Assembly: GCA_947471745.1 (NCBI GenBank)
Contig: CANJKZ010000084.1
Coordinates: 720,501 to 784,500 of the forward strand
Reading direction: 5' to 3'
DNA from: Closterium sp. Naga37s-1
Taxonomy: Eukaryota > Streptophyta > Zygnematophyceae > Desmidiales > Closteriaceae
Length of the DNA stretch: 64,000 bases
Both the position numbers and the translations under genes were made by a program. Shown here one piece after another: positions 49,412 to 59,918 of this stretch (positions are counted from its first letter, which is position 1; the number at the start of each line of letters is the position of its first letter). The notes under the pieces were generated by a model that was not told the origin of the DNA, did not search any database, and worked only from the letters and a program-made list of their open reading frames with translations.

Positions 49412-51026
49412 GAGGGAATTCTCCAGTCGTTCACGCTTCCGGACTCCCCTCAGCAAAATGGGATTGCTGAGCGCCGCATTGGCTTAGTCATGGAGGTCGC
49501 TCGTACCTCCATGATCCATGCGGCTGCTCCCCATTTTTGGTGGCCGTTTGTGGTCCGGTACGCTTCGCATCAGCTCAACCTCTAGCCACGTGTCTCCTGG
49601 TCGGAGACCTCGCCCACACTGCGTTGGACGGGGGAGGTTGGCGATGCGTCGGTGTTCCGGGTCTGGGGCTCTCGTGCTTTTGTTCGCGATTCGTCCGCGG
49701 ACAAGCTCTCCGCCCGTGCTATCCCCTGCGTCTTCCTTGGCTTTCCCCCAAACGCGCCTGGCTGGCAGTTTTACCACCCCACCTCGCACCGTGTCCTCTC
49801 TTCTCAGGAAGTCACGTTTGATTAGCCGGTTCCCTTTTACCGTCTCTTCACCTACCGCTCTGCCCCTCCCCCGCCCCCGCCTCTCTTCCTTGTTCCCGGT
49901 CCCCCTCTGGTAGACCCCCTCTCGCCCCAGGGTCCTGCTCCCTCAGGTGTGTCTCAGGTAGACTCTCTCCCTGGTGCTGTGCCTGTTGAGGTAGCTGGCG
50001 ACTCAAGTGCTGCTCGAGGTGATGCGTCCGGGGGTGCAGAGCCTGTGGGGGCGCTGAGTCTTAGGGTGCTGGGTCTGGGGGTGCTGAGCTTGGGGGTGCG
50101 GAGCCTGGGGGTGCTGAGCCTGAGGGTGTTGAGCTTGGGGGTGCTCATTGTGAGGGTGCGGAGTTTGGGGGTGCTGAGCCTCGGGGTGCTTCTTTGTCTG
50201 GAGGTCCTGCTGGTGCTTCGCCGAGACTATCTCCGCGGCCGGAGCCTCTCTCCCCGCAGCAGCTGCGTGTGTGGCTTGTTCGGCGCGCACGCCTTCGGAG
50301 TGGAGCTGCAGGAGCTGGTGCCACTGGAGACACTGGAGCTAGAGGACCTGGAGTTACTACTGGAGCTGGTGGTACTGGTGATACTGCGGCTGCTGGTCTT
50401 AAAGGTGCTCGTACCAGGAGTACTGGAGCTGCAGAGACTGGTGGTGTTGGGGGCGCTGAAGCTGGAGACCCTGAGGAGCCTGGAGCTGCTGGAGCTGGTG
50501 ACTCTGGAGCTGGTGGCGCTGGAGCAGGAGGAGCTGGAGCTGGTGGCACTGGCGCTCGAGGCGCTGGAGCTGGATGAGCTGGAGTTGGAGGCACGGGCGC
50601 GGGAGTCGTTGGAGCTGGAGGTGCTGCACATGTTGACCCTGGAGGCACTGTGCGGCCGCGACCGTACTTCGTTCCCTTGCTTCAGCAGGTTCTTGGTGTC
50701 CCGTCTTCTACTAGCCTTACTCCTCCCCTCCTGTGTCCACCGCCTGACCAGTCGTAGCTGCCGTTACTGCCGGCCTCCCCACTGCCTGCTCCTTCTCCTT
50801 ACACTGAGCAGTCCGGCGGTCTTACAGAGCGTCGTGTGCCTGCGTCTTGTCCTGTCTCGCCTGTTCTCCCTGCACGTCGCGGTTCTCGTTCGCGTCCTCC
50901 TCTCGTTCTCTGTTCCACTGCATGTTCCCCTGCCTGCTCCTCCTGAGTCCTCTCTTCCTGAGGTCCTTGACCCTGAGTCTGACCACGCTCGTGCTACCAG
51001 TCCCACTGTCTCTCGTCTCCTCGCCA
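49412..51026 (+). pseudogene. F integrase C-terminal half and linker
   Basis: EGILQSFTLPDSPQQNGIAERRIGLV carries the catalytic Glu, continuing the F integrase from 41682. Stops TAG at 49583 and TAG at 49823. IPCVFLGFPPN follows, then the linker region with Leu/Gly/Val translations in the wrong phase and Gly/Ala in the right one. It ends in SPTVSRLLATV where A5 inserted. Confidence 0.82.
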
Positions 51027-51031
51027 CTGTT

Positions 51032-51161
51032 TGTGAGAATCGAGAATGGAATGTGTGAACTAGAAACGAGATGGGTACAAGTAGACAACACAAAAGTGTT
51101 GTACCCTCCAAGAACTACCCCACTACAGCCTAAACAGACTATAGCAGATATAAGTTTGACA
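51032..51161 (-). repeat. A5 3' LTR
   Basis: 130 bp, plus strand TGTGAGAATCGAG to AAGTTTGACA; the inverted polypurine tract adjoins at 51162. Confidence 0.93.
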
Positions 51162-51390
51162 CACCCCCATAGGCAAAGTGGGGGAGAACAAGAGGTCACA
51201 AGACCAGTCAAGAAAGACAAAGCAAGCTCAGGGTGGATTACAAAGTCACCACGCAGTCTGAGCACAAGCAAATGGCCACAAGGCCAGTTCACATGCAGAG
51301 TTATATAAAGGAGCACAAACAACACAGTGAATACAACCTAGCAAGTGTAAGCATGCAGGTATATGTATAAAGAGTACAGTACAGGCAGAG

Positions 51391-52918
51391 TCAAGAAGAA
51401 AGCAAGTGAGGCACAGTAGGTACAAGGCCTAACACAGTACAGAAACGCTGATGATCGCAAGGCTGAAGTGCCTTGGTGAAAACATCAGCAGTGTTAGCCT
51501 GAGAGGCCACGTACGCAAGACGAAGCTGGCCACGCTGCTGCAACTCTCGAGCAAGGAAGTAGCGCAGAGCAATGTGCTTCGTTCTGTGCTCCAGTCTGTG
51601 CTCCTGACACAAGGCCAGCATGGCCTTGTTGTCGACGTACAGAACTGGAGGAGAACGAGGCGCCTCTCCCAAGTTGGTCAGCAGGTAGGTAAGCCAGCGT
51701 AGCTCCTGTGCAGCCATGGCCCCAGCGTAGATCTCAGCCTCACAACTGGAGCTGAGAACAGAAGAAGAGCGGTAGACCGCCAAGAGACAGAACCGGAGCC
51801 AAGACTGAAGGTGTAACCCTGTGACGACCGCTGCGTAGCCAAGTCGTCAACCCAGGAGGCGTCAGCGTGACCAGTGAGGACAACTCGAGCCCGTCCTCCA
51901 AGCACGAGCCCCATGCCCGATGTACTGCACAAGTATCGCAACACCCTCTTCGCAGCATCCCAGTGCACCTTTTGGTGCCTGCTGGGAGCCACGTAGTGAG
52001 CCAGAAGGCTGAGAGGGTATGCAAGGTCAGGTCGTGTGCAAGTCATCAGGTACATGAGGCAGCCCACAAGCTCTGGATACGGGCCACTCGGCTCTACGGA
52101 CTCGTCCGAAGGTGGAGCTGAGAGCGAGTGACCGGTAGGCAGAGGAGTGGACTGTGGTGAGGAGTACGTAAAGCCGAAGCGCTGAAGGACCTGCTGCACC
52201 ATGTGTGACTGAGTCAAGGTAATGGTGCGCTGTGCTCTGTCCCGGGTGATCCGCAAGCCAAGATAGCTTGTCAGCTCACCCAGGTCTGTGCACGTGTGTC
52301 TCTTCTGCAGCTCGGACTTCACGTGGGCGAGTGCCTCAGTGTCAGCAGTAGCAAAGATGTCTACGTACACGAGAACGTAGAACGGCGGCAGAGAAGTGTC
52401 AGTGCATAAGAACAGAGAAGGGTCAGCAGTAGAAAGAGCAAAACCAAGAGAAGCAAGAGTCGTCCTGAGTGTGTCGTGCCACTTACGGGGTGTCTGGCGA
52501 AGACCGTAGAGTGGTCATCTTCGGGTTCGTATTCAAGCGAGTGAAGCTCGTAGTCACGCTGAGCAGCAACGTGCAGCAGTACCCGAAGAGTGGTCATCTC
52601 CGGGGTAGGGGAGAAGGTCTGAAAGAAGTCAACTCCCGGTCGCTGACTGAAGCCACGTGCAACGTAACGCGCCTTGAAGGCAGGCGGAGAACCCGGCGGC
52701 CGCTTCACCCTGAAGATCCACATGCCACTGACGATGTTCGCCCCAGGTGGGGGAACCTCGTCTACGTAGGTGCCTGTGGACTTCCAGGAAGCCATCTCTG
52801 CGTCCATGGCTGCCTGCCACTGAGAGGAGTAGGGACCCTCTATCGCCTCTGCGTAAGAGCGCAGGGTCGGGATGTCTAGTGCATCCGGGTCTCCCTCAGG
52901 GGCCAGCAGCATGGACAC
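51391..52918 (-). pseudogene. A5 reverse transcriptase and RNase H
   Basis: From 52918: AAMDAEMASWKSTGTYV, FKARYVARGFSQRPGVDFF and DYELHSL. Then a rearrangement near 52510-52560 duplicates a short ACTCTTCGGG-type segment and deletes the STAFLQGSLHEE region. The catalytic box reads YVDIFATAD because about six bases are missing, so YVDD is destroyed. RNase H (GHADASWVDD, SSCEAEIYAGAM, LYVDNKAML, ADVFTKALQP) follows in two frames and ends at 51391. Confidence 0.83.
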
Positions 52919-53014
52919 GAGATGAGGTACAGAAGTAGCAAAGCACTCAAACTCCTCTTGTCTGCCCTCAAAAACGTCCGTGCCAAGAGCACACTCACCC
53001 CCGACGGACGGAGG

Positions 53015-55102
53015 TCAGACAGACACAGACGCCGACGCAACAACAAGACTAGCGGCATAGTCTAGGCGACAGGCGGTAGCAAAGTCAACAAGCTCAGCAA
53101 CAAGAGCAGACGCAGCAGAGGACTCAAACAGAGGGTCAGTGACAGCAGTGGCCAGAAAGCGCGTGACAGTAGGACTAGTAGCACGAAGGGAGTCAGACTC
53201 CGGGTCCGGACTGGCAGGAAGAGAGGACGCAGGAGGAGACGGCAGAGGGACACGCTGTGAAGCAGTAGAAGGACGCAGTGTCATAGAGTGAGTGCCTGGG
53301 ATAGGAGGGAGACGCGGACGCGAAACACGACCAGCGCGAACAGGACGGACAGGCGACGCAGAACGAGACGCAGGCGACACAGGACGAGACTCAGGCTCAC
53401 GACGCTCTGTAAGACCTCCACTCGGTCCAGAGTAAGGACCGGGCAGTGGAGAGGCCGGCTGCAACTGCGACTGGGACTGGACAGGCGGTGGACTTAGGAA
53501 AGGAGGAGGACCAGGAGAAGGCGGGGAGCTAAGAACCTGCTGAAGGAGCGGAACGTAGTACGGCCGTGGCCGCGCAGCGCCTCCAGAAACAGCAGAGACA
53601 GAACCGGTACCCTCAGCCCTAGGGTCTCCAGTCCCAGCACTACCTCCAGCACCTCCAGCAGCTCCAGCAGCAGCAGCACCAGCACCAGCAGCACCTCCAG
53701 CAGCGCCAGCACCTCCAGTAGCTCCAGCAGCACCTCCAGCACCAGCAGCAACTCCAGTAGCTTCAGCAGCACCTCTAGTAGCTCCAGCAGCACCTCCAGC
53801 ACCAGCAACACCTTGACAGCGGCGAGAGTACCACTCACGAAGCCGCTGTGGAGAGAGGGGCTCCCGCCGCGACGGGACACCTAGAGCACCTCCAGACTCA
53901 GCACGCGCAGGCTCAGCACCTCCAGACGCAGTACCCTCAGGCTCCACAAGCCCAGGCTCAGCACCCCCAGGCTCAGCACGCCCAGACCCAGCACCCCCAG
54001 ACTCAGCACCCCCAGGCTCCACACGCTCAGGCTCAGCACCCCTAGTCCCCGCACCCCCGATCCCCGCACCCGCAGGCTCAGCACCCCTAGTAGTACCTGA
54101 GTCGACATCTACCTCGACCGGCTCAGCAGGGTCTACCTGGGACACACCTGAAGGGGCAGGACCCTGGGGGGGGAGGGAGTCAACCGGGGGAGTACCTGGT
54201 GCGAGGAAGAGCGGTGGGGGGGGGGAAGAGGTAGTGCGGTAGGGAAAGAGACGGTAGTACGACACCGACTCGTCAAACGTGACGTCCTGAGAGGACAAAA
54301 CACGACGCGAGGTGGGGTGGTAGAACTGCCACCCGGGTGCGTCAGGAGGGAAGCCAAGGAAGACACAGGGAACGGCACAGGAGGACAGCTTGTCCGCTGT
54401 AGTATCGCGGACAAAAGCTCGAGATCCCCAGACACGGAACGCGGACGCATCGCCAATCTTCCCCGTCCACCGCAGAGTAGGTGTGGTCTCCGGCAAGGAG
54501 ACACGAGGCTGAAGGTTGATCTGATGCGCAGCGTACTGAACCGCGAACGGCCACAGAAAATGGGGAGCAGCCGCATGGATCATGGACGTACGAGCGACGT
54601 CCATGACCATGCCAATGCGGCGCTCAGCAATCCCATTTTGCTGCGGGGAGGCCGGAAGCGTGAACGTCTGGCGGATGCCCTCCGAACGACAGAAGGCCCT
54701 CAGGAGGTCGGAGGAAAACTCCCCACCTCTGTCCGAGTGCAGACGCAGAACAGGAAGGTCTGAGCCGAAACTCTCACAGAGCTGGCGATGAGCACCGCGG
54801 ATCCAGTCGATCAACACCTCAGGGACCTCACCCTTGCTGCGCAAGGGGAAGACTGTGGTGTAACGCGAGTAGTCGTCAACGACCAGCAGGAAGTAACGCT
54901 CGTGACCCTGTCCACAGACGCGGGCTGGGCCCCACACGTCCATGTGAAGAGTCTGCAGAGGAGCCTCAGTCGGAGGGAACCAGGAGGAGTGAGGGGCGGC
55001 GCGCTGCCTGCCCTCGAAACAAGGAACACAGGTGGGGGCAGGCCCCGGAGGAAGGGGAGGGAGGGACCTGGGTAGACCCGAGACAAGGGCACGGGAGGCC
55101 AT
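53015..55102 (-). CDS. A5 integrase core and linker, open frame
   Basis: 695 codons from MASRALVSGLPRS. It has CVPCFEG, the second half of the zinc arm; the His pair WHHRLGH was removed by the deletion just upstream. The core has HMDVWGPARV, HSDRGGEFSSD and QQNGIAERRIGM. A Gly/Ala/Glu linker (53630-54090) and the Pro/Ser region follow, ending near ASLVVASASVSV by frameshift. Without the His pair and without gag it is unlikely to be made or to work in this copy. Confidence 0.83.
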   Translation of the reverse strand: MASRALVSGLPRSLPPLPPGPAPTCVPCFEGRQRAAPHSSWFPPTEAPLQTLHMDVWGPARVCGQGHERYFLLVVDDYSRYTTVFPLRSKGEVPEVLIDWIRGAHRQLCESFGSDLPVLRLHSDRGGEFSSDLLRAFCRSEGIRQTFTLPASPQQNGIAERRIGMVMDVARTSMIHAAAPHFLWPFAVQYAAHQINLQPRVSLPETTPTLRWTGKIGDASAFRVWGSRAFVRDTTADKLSSCAVPCVFLGFPPDAPGWQFYHPTSRRVLSSQDVTFDESVSYYRLFPYRTTSSPPPPLFLAPGTPPVDSLPPQGPAPSGVSQVDPAEPVEVDVDSGTTRGAEPAGAGIGGAGTRGAEPERVEPGGAESGGAGSGRAEPGGAEPGLVEPEGTASGGAEPARAESGGALGVPSRREPLSPQRLREWYSRRCQGVAGAGGAAGATRGAAEATGVAAGAGGAAGATGGAGAAGGAAGAGAAAAGAAGGAGGSAGTGDPRAEGTGSVSAVSGGAARPRPYYVPLLQQVLSSPPSPGPPPFLSPPPVQSQSQLQPASPLPGPYSGPSGGLTERREPESRPVSPASRSASPVRPVRAGRVSRPRLPPIPGTHSMTLRPSTASQRVPLPSPPASSLPASPDPESDSLRATSPTVTRFLATAVTDPLFESSAASALVAELVDFATACRLDYAASLVVASASVSV

Positions 55103-55119
55103 ACCTCGAAGACGAGGCA

Positions 55120-55765
55120 GGGGCCGCGCCAGCAGGGGTCAGCAGGGGCTCGTCAGCAGGGTCCGGCAGAGGCGCGTCAGCAGGGGCCGGCAGGAGCGCG
55201 CCAGTAGGGGTGCGTCAGCAGGGGCTGGCAGAGGCGCGCCAGGAGAGGGCCGCGCCAGCAGGGGCCGGCAGGGTCTCGTCAGCAGGAGCCGGCTGGGGGC
55301 GCGCCAGCTGGGGCGCGTCAGTTGGGGCCGGAAGGGGGAGCGCGAGGAGCCGCTGAGGGGGCCGTAAAAGGGGCCGAGAAGGGGCCGCGATGGGTCGTCA
55401 GAGGGGCCGCGAAGGGCTGTTAAAGGGGCCGCGAAGGGCCGTGACGGGGCCGCGACGGGCCGTCAGAGGGGCCGCGAAGGGCCGCGAGGGGCCGCGACGG
55501 GTCGCTAAAGGGGGGGGGCGCGAAGGGCCTTAAGAGGGGCCGCGAAGGGCCTTAAGAGGGGCCGCGAAGGGCCTTAAGAGGGGCCGCGAAGGGCCTTAAG
55601 AGGGGCCGCGAAGGGCCTTGAGAGGGGCCGCAACGGGCCTTGAGAGGGGCCGCTAAGGGCCGCGAAGGGGCAGCGACGGGCCACTAAGGGCCTCGAAGGG
55701 CAGGCGCGAGGGCGCTGCTAGGTCAAACGCGACACGCGCCTCAGGCAGGTAAAAAAAAATTTCGA
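55120..55765 (-). repeat. A5 5' leader tandem repeats
   Basis: Two arrays: GCCAGCAGGGGCCGGCAGG-like units (55120-55340), then GGGGCCGCGAAGGGCCTTAAGA units of about 23 bp (55360-55640, on the plus strand). The unit differs from A3 and A4. Non-coding. Confidence 0.83.
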
Positions 55766-55807
55766 GTGGTGGGCCCTAAAAAAAAACTCGAACCAGCTCT
55801 GATACCA
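55766..55807 (-). promoter_or_regulatory. A5 primer-binding site and GGGCCCACCAC block
   Basis: Canonical TGGTATCAGAGC on the minus strand at 55796-55807, and GGGCCCACCAC at 55766-55776. Confidence 0.75.
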
Positions 55808-55937
55808 TGTGAGAATCGAGAATGGAATGTGTGAACTAGAAACGAGATGGGTACAAGTAGACAACACAAAAGTGTTGTACCCTCTAAGAACTACCCCACT
55901 ACAGCCTAAACAGACTATAGCAGATATAAGTTTGACA
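55808..55937 (-). repeat. A5 5' LTR
   Basis: 130 bp with one difference from the 3' LTR (CCTCTAAG versus CCTCCAAG on the plus strand). Confidence 0.93.
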
Positions 55938-55942
55938 CAGCT

Positions 55943-57146
55943 GTCACTGACCCTTCCTTTGAGTCTGCTGCTGCGGCTGCCCTCGTTGCTGAGCTGCTTG
56001 ACTTTGCTGCTGCCTCACGTCTAGACTACGCCACTGCTCTTGTTGCTGAGTCTGCGTCTGCCTGTCCTCCGTCCGTCGGGGGTGAGTGTGCTCGTGGAAC
56101 GGACGTCCTTGAGGACAGGCAGGAGGACTTTGAGTGTCTTGCAGCTGCTGTACCTCGTTTCGCTTCCATGCTGCTTGCCCCTGAGGGAGACCCAGATGCA
56201 CCAGACATCCCGACCCCGCGCTCTTACGCAGAGGCGATTACGGGTCCTGCACTGACCTGGGTGAACTGCGCAGCTATCTTGGCTTGCATATCACCCGGGA
56301 CAGAGCACGGCGCACCATCACTCTGACTTAGTCACACATGTTGCACCAGGTCCTTCAGCGCTTCGTCTTCCAGTTCTCCTCGCCACAGCCCACTCTGTCT
56401 ACCAGCCACTCGCTCTCGGCTCCACCTTCGGACGAGTCCATAGAGCCGAGTGGTCCGTGCCCAGAGCTTGTGGGTTGCCTCATGTACCTGATGACGTGCA
56501 CACGACTTCACCTCGCATACCCTCTTAGCCTCCTGGCTCGCTACGTGGCTCCCGGTAGACACCGAAAGGTGCACTGGGATGCTGCAAAGAGGGTACTGCG
56601 TTACTTGTGCAGTACGTCGGGCATGGGGTTTGTGCTTGGAGGACGGGGTCCAGTTGTCCTCACCGGTCAAGCAGACGCTTCTTGGGTTGACGACTCAGCT
56701 ACGCAGCAGTCGTCACAGGGTTAAACCGTCAGCCTTGGCTCTGGCTCTGTTTCCTTGCGGTCTACCCGCTCGTCTTCGGTTCTCAGCTCCAGTTGTGAGG
56801 CTGAGATCTACGCCGGGGCCATGGCTGCACAGGAGCTACGCTGGCTCACCTACCTGCTAACTAACTTGGGAGAGCAGCCTCGTTCACGTCCAGTTCTGTA
56901 CGTAGACAACAAGGCCATGATCGCCTTGTGTCAGGAGCACAGACTGGAGCATAGAACGAAGCACATCGCTCTGCGATACTTCCTTGCTCGAGAGTTGCAG
57001 CAGCGTGGCTAGCTTTGTCTTGCGTACGTGGCCACTAGGGCCAACACTGCTGATATATTCACCAAGGCACTTCCGCCTGGTGATCATCAGCGCTTCTCTA
57101 CTGTGTTAGGCCTTGTGCCTACTTTGCCTCACTTGCTTACTCCGTG
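55943..57146 (+). pseudogene. F RT linker remnant and RNase H
   Basis: Resumes after A5 with VTDPSFESAAAA and CPPSVGGECARGTDVLED, then YAEAI at about 56240. There the frame jumps to TDLGELRSYLGLHITRDRA, a deletion of about 650 bp compared with A2 that removes the RT palm with YVDD. RNase H follows: LTGQADASWVDD, SSCEAEIYAGAM, LYVDNKAMI, then a TAG near 57009 and ADIFTKALPP. Several further stops. Confidence 0.82.
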
Positions 57147-57374
57147 ACTTTGTTTGTACTGTGATCTATATATATACATGCATGCTTGCACTTGTTAGGG
57201 TATGATCACTGCATTGTTTGTTCTCTTATATATAACTCTGCATGTGAACTGGCCTTGTGGCCCTTTGCTTGTGCTCGGACTGTGTGGTGACTTTGTGATC
57301 CACCCTGAGCTTGCTTAGCTTTTCTTGACTGGTCTTGTGACCACTTGTTCTCCCCCACTTTGCCTATGGGGGTG
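57147..57374 (+). other. F 3' untranslated region and polypurine tract
   Basis: Similar to the A-family 3' region; ends CTATGGGGGTG before the 3' LTR. Confidence 0.78.
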
Positions 57375-57505
57375 TGTCAAACTTACATATAGCTTACATT
57401 GTGTAGGCTGTAGTGGGGTAGCCCACAAGGGGTACAACCCAATTTGGGTTAGTACTTTTACCCAACTTTTTGCTAGTTCATTCATTCTCGTTCATTCTCT
57501 TGACA
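57375..57505 (+). repeat. F 3' LTR
   Basis: 131 bp from TGTCAAACTTACATATAG to CTCTTGACA, followed by GCCCA at 57506-57510. Confidence 0.9.
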
Positions 57506-57510
57506 GCCCA

Positions 57511-58575
57511 TGGCGATCACTATTCACTTCATCGTCACTAGCCTCGTTGAACGCCTTGCACCTGTCCGTGACGCGCTTCTTTGGAAGCACCCTAGTGCGC
57601 TCATTATCGATGTCCTTAAAGCTCCATTATACATTTGTCAGCGGGGCTTAGGGTTTGTATAGTGCGCCTCACAGTCTTGGGGCAACTTTTCAAGTTCGTA
57701 AGGATTTTTAACCCCTCCTTTCAAATGTATACCGAAGCTTTAAGATAGCTCTCAAGGACATCGAGAGCAGCATCCGCTCTTTCAGGGGTGCACTGTCCCA
57801 CAGCTTGCCACCTTTACTACATCTATTGCCTCTACTGCGTCTCCTGCTTCTGACGAGACTGCACCTGTGTCCACCACGGGTGGGCCCGACCCCGGGGCAA
57901 GGGAGTTAAGAAAGGGGGGAAGGGTGGTGGCGCTGGTGGTGGTGGCGGGGGTGGCGGAGGTACTGGTACCACTAGTGCGTCTGCTGGAGGCGGCACTGGA
58001 GGTAGTACTGGGCCTGCGCCCCTGGTGCAACTACGGCTGACGCGTCGCTCTCTTTCATGCTGGACACTGACCACTCGACTCTCACACTGCTTTCTGCTCC
58101 GGTTCTGGTTGCATTGCTGATCCTGCTTCAGGACCTGCATTTGTACGCATCTCAACCACCCTCCGTGCCCGGCTGCCCCCTCTGGTGTCCTCACTGGTCT
58201 CCACAACCTAAACCCTCGTTCTTCAGAAACTTGGTGGGTGTTGGATACCTTCAGGACCGCCACACCAGCGTCTGGTTTCCTCCGTCTGAGCGTATTGGGA
58301 CGGTGGCACCTACGCTCCCCTGGCCGATTTTGGCCGAGAGCGGGGCTCCGGTCTCTTCACACTGCATACTGACTCTCCCCACGTGCTTGCGTCTGGTCAG
58401 GTTACTGTGTCGTGCTACTGTCGGTCACTCACCCACCTGATATTCCTGTGGCACCACCGTCTTGGTCACCCGTCCCTTCCACATCTTTGTAGCATGTCTA
58501 ATCAGCATCTTGTTTCCGGTCTCCTTCACGTCCTTGAGTCGCTCCCTCCTTCGCCTGCACCGCTGCGCACTCCTT
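57511..58575 (+). pseudogene. Element H gag, protease and pre-integrase remnant
   Basis: MAITIHFIVTSLVERLAPVRD aligns with MYITLYYLVTRLPDSLASVRD of family A gag. A short Gly tract (about 57900-57990) and a degraded protease-like region follow. LWHHRLGHPSLPHLCSM and PPSPAP at 58447-58560 are the start of the integrase zinc region. A6 inserted at 58576. Frames are heavily broken; H is the oldest A-like copy in the window. Confidence 0.68.
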
Positions 58576-58703
58576 TGTCAAACTCATATGCTATAGTCTA
58601 TCTAGGCTGTAGTGGGATAGTTCATGTAGGGTACAACACTTTTAGGTTTTATACTTGTACCAACCTGCTTTCTAGTTCATTCATTCCGTTCCTTATTCTA
58701 ACA
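58576..58703 (+). repeat. A6 5' LTR
   Basis: 128 bp starting TGTCAAACTCATATGC and ending ATTCTAACA, like the A2 5' LTR. Confidence 0.88.
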
Positions 58704-58755
58704 TGGTATTCTGAGCTGGTTCCCTTGTGGGAACGTTTTTTTTTAGGGCCCACCA
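58704..58755 (+). promoter_or_regulatory. A6 variant primer-binding site and interrupted GGGCCCACCA block
   Basis: TGGTATTCTGAGC at 58704-58716 as in A2. GGGCCCACCA at 58746-58755 is cut by the MITE. Confidence 0.65.
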
Positions 58756-59087
58756 TAGGGATGAGCAAGGGGCGAACACGAACATGTTCGTGTTTGCCCC
58801 TAAACGAACACATCCGTTTGCCTAACCGAACAGTGTTTGGTTCGGCGAACACTTTAAGCAAAAACACGTGTTCGCCGTTCGCCTGTGAAGGCATGTTCGG
58901 GCGAACATCGAACACGTTCGTGTTCGTCGCGGGGCAAATTGCGGCAGCGGCCCGAACACGAACGTGTTCGGGCGAACATCGAACACTGTTCGGCGAACAA
59001 TTCAAGCAAAAAAAACAAACCTGTTCAGTTCGCCTCGAACGTGTTCGAGGCGAACCGAACAGGTGTTCGCCCTTGTGCTCATGTCTA
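58756..59087 (+). mobile_element. 332-bp hAT-like MITE
   Basis: The ends are TAGGGATGAGCAAGGGGCGAAC and, reverse complemented, TAGACATGAGCACAAGGGCGAAC, an imperfect terminal inverted repeat with the TAGGGATG start typical of Ac/hAT elements. Flanking 8-mers GCCCACCA (58748-58755) and GCCCTCCA (59088-59095) match at 7 of 8 positions, the expected duplication size. The interior is full of GAACA/TGTTC and GTTCGGGCGAAC-type palindromes and has no transposase, so it is non-autonomous. Confidence 0.82.
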
Positions 59088-59095
59088 GCCCTCCA

Positions 59096-59918
59096 CGAAT
59101 TTTTTTTTCCTGCCCTGCCCGAAACGCGCTTTGCGCCTGCCTCACCCTGCCGTCGCGGCCCCTGCTGCCGTCGCGGCCCCTACTGCCGTCGCGGCCCCTA
59201 CTGCTGACGCGGCCTCTGCTGCCGTCGTGGCCCCTACTGCCGTCGTGGCCCCTACTGCCGTCACGACCCCTACTGCCTTCGCGGCCCCTGCTGCCATTGC
59301 GGCCCCCCTGCTGCCGACGCGGCCTCTGCTCCCGTCGCGGCCCTTGCTGCCATCGCGGCCCCTGCTGCCGTCGCGGCCCCCTGCTGCCGTCGCGGCCCCC
59401 TGCTGCCGACGCGGCCTCTGCTGCCGTCGCGGCCCTTGCTGCCGTCGCGGCCCCTGCTGCCGACGCGGCCCCTGCTGCCGTCGCGGCCCCTACTGCAGTC
59501 GCGGCCCCTGCTGCTGTCGCGGCCCCTACTATTGTCGCGGCCCCTGCTGCCGTCGCGGCCCTTGCTGCCATCGCGGCCCTTGCAGCCGTCGCGGCCCCTC
59601 CTGCCATCGTGGCTCCTGCTGCCGTCGCGGCCCCTGCTGCCGTCGCGGCCCCTACTGCTGTCACGGCCCCTACCGTCGCGGCCCCTGCCGTCGCGGCCCC
59701 TTTGCTGTCGCGGCCCTTGCAGTCACGGCCCCTGCTTTCGCAGCCCTGCCCTGCACCCGCCTCTGCTAAGCACCCGCGCAGCCCTCCTGCGCCGCGCCGC
59801 CAAGCCGAGCCGCGCCGCCCAGCCGAGCCGCGCCGCCCAGCCGAGCCGCGCCGCCCACCGAGCCGCGCCGCTCTGCCAAACCGCGCCGCCCTACCGAGCC
59901 GCGTCACCCTACTGAGCC
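59096..59918 (+). repeat. A6 5' leader tandem repeats
   Basis: About 30 copies of an 18-bp-like unit GTCGCGGCCCCTGCTGCC (59150-59750), then CCGAGCCGCGCCGCC units to 59918. Long frames through it in several phases are compositional. Confidence 0.85.

Larger units (their letters stand above)
51032..55937 (-). mobile_element. Family A element A5, internally deleted
   Basis: LTRs 51032-51161 and 55808-55937 (130 bp) differ by one base by eye. The flanks are CTGTT (51027-51031) and CAGCT (55938-55942), each one base from CTGCT, the sequence expected in F, so I read them as a decayed target duplication. Gag, protease and the first half of the integrase zinc arm are missing, and the leader joins pre-integrase sequence at 55119/55120. 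The RT is also damaged. Confidence 0.9.
37997..57505 (+). mobile_element. Element F, A-like copia element, partly inverted, carrying A4 and A5
   Basis: The 3' LTR (57375-57505) is in plus orientation. The 5' LTR (39329-39459) is in minus orientation with the leader and gag start to its left. Both LTRs share about 127 of 131 bases. TGGGC (39460-39464), the complement of GCCCA, and GCCCA (57506-57510) are the target duplication, which only makes sense if 37997 to about 39662 has been inverted after insertion. A4 and A5 lie inside. The RT core is deleted, so F is dead. Confidence 0.85.
58576..59918 (+). mobile_element. Family A element A6, 5' end only, interrupted by B2
   Basis: The 5' LTR is at 58576-58703, then PBS and leader repeats as in A1 and A2, cut by B2 at 59919 before gag begins. 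The left flank is TCCTT; the rest of A6 would lie beyond B2, outside the window. Confidence 0.85.

Noticed and set aside
51027-51031. Reading A5 as lacking any target duplication (possible recombination product)
   Set aside because: CTGTT and CAGCT each differ by one base from CTGCT expected in F at this site, and F coding resumes correctly, so simple insertion with later mutation is more economical.
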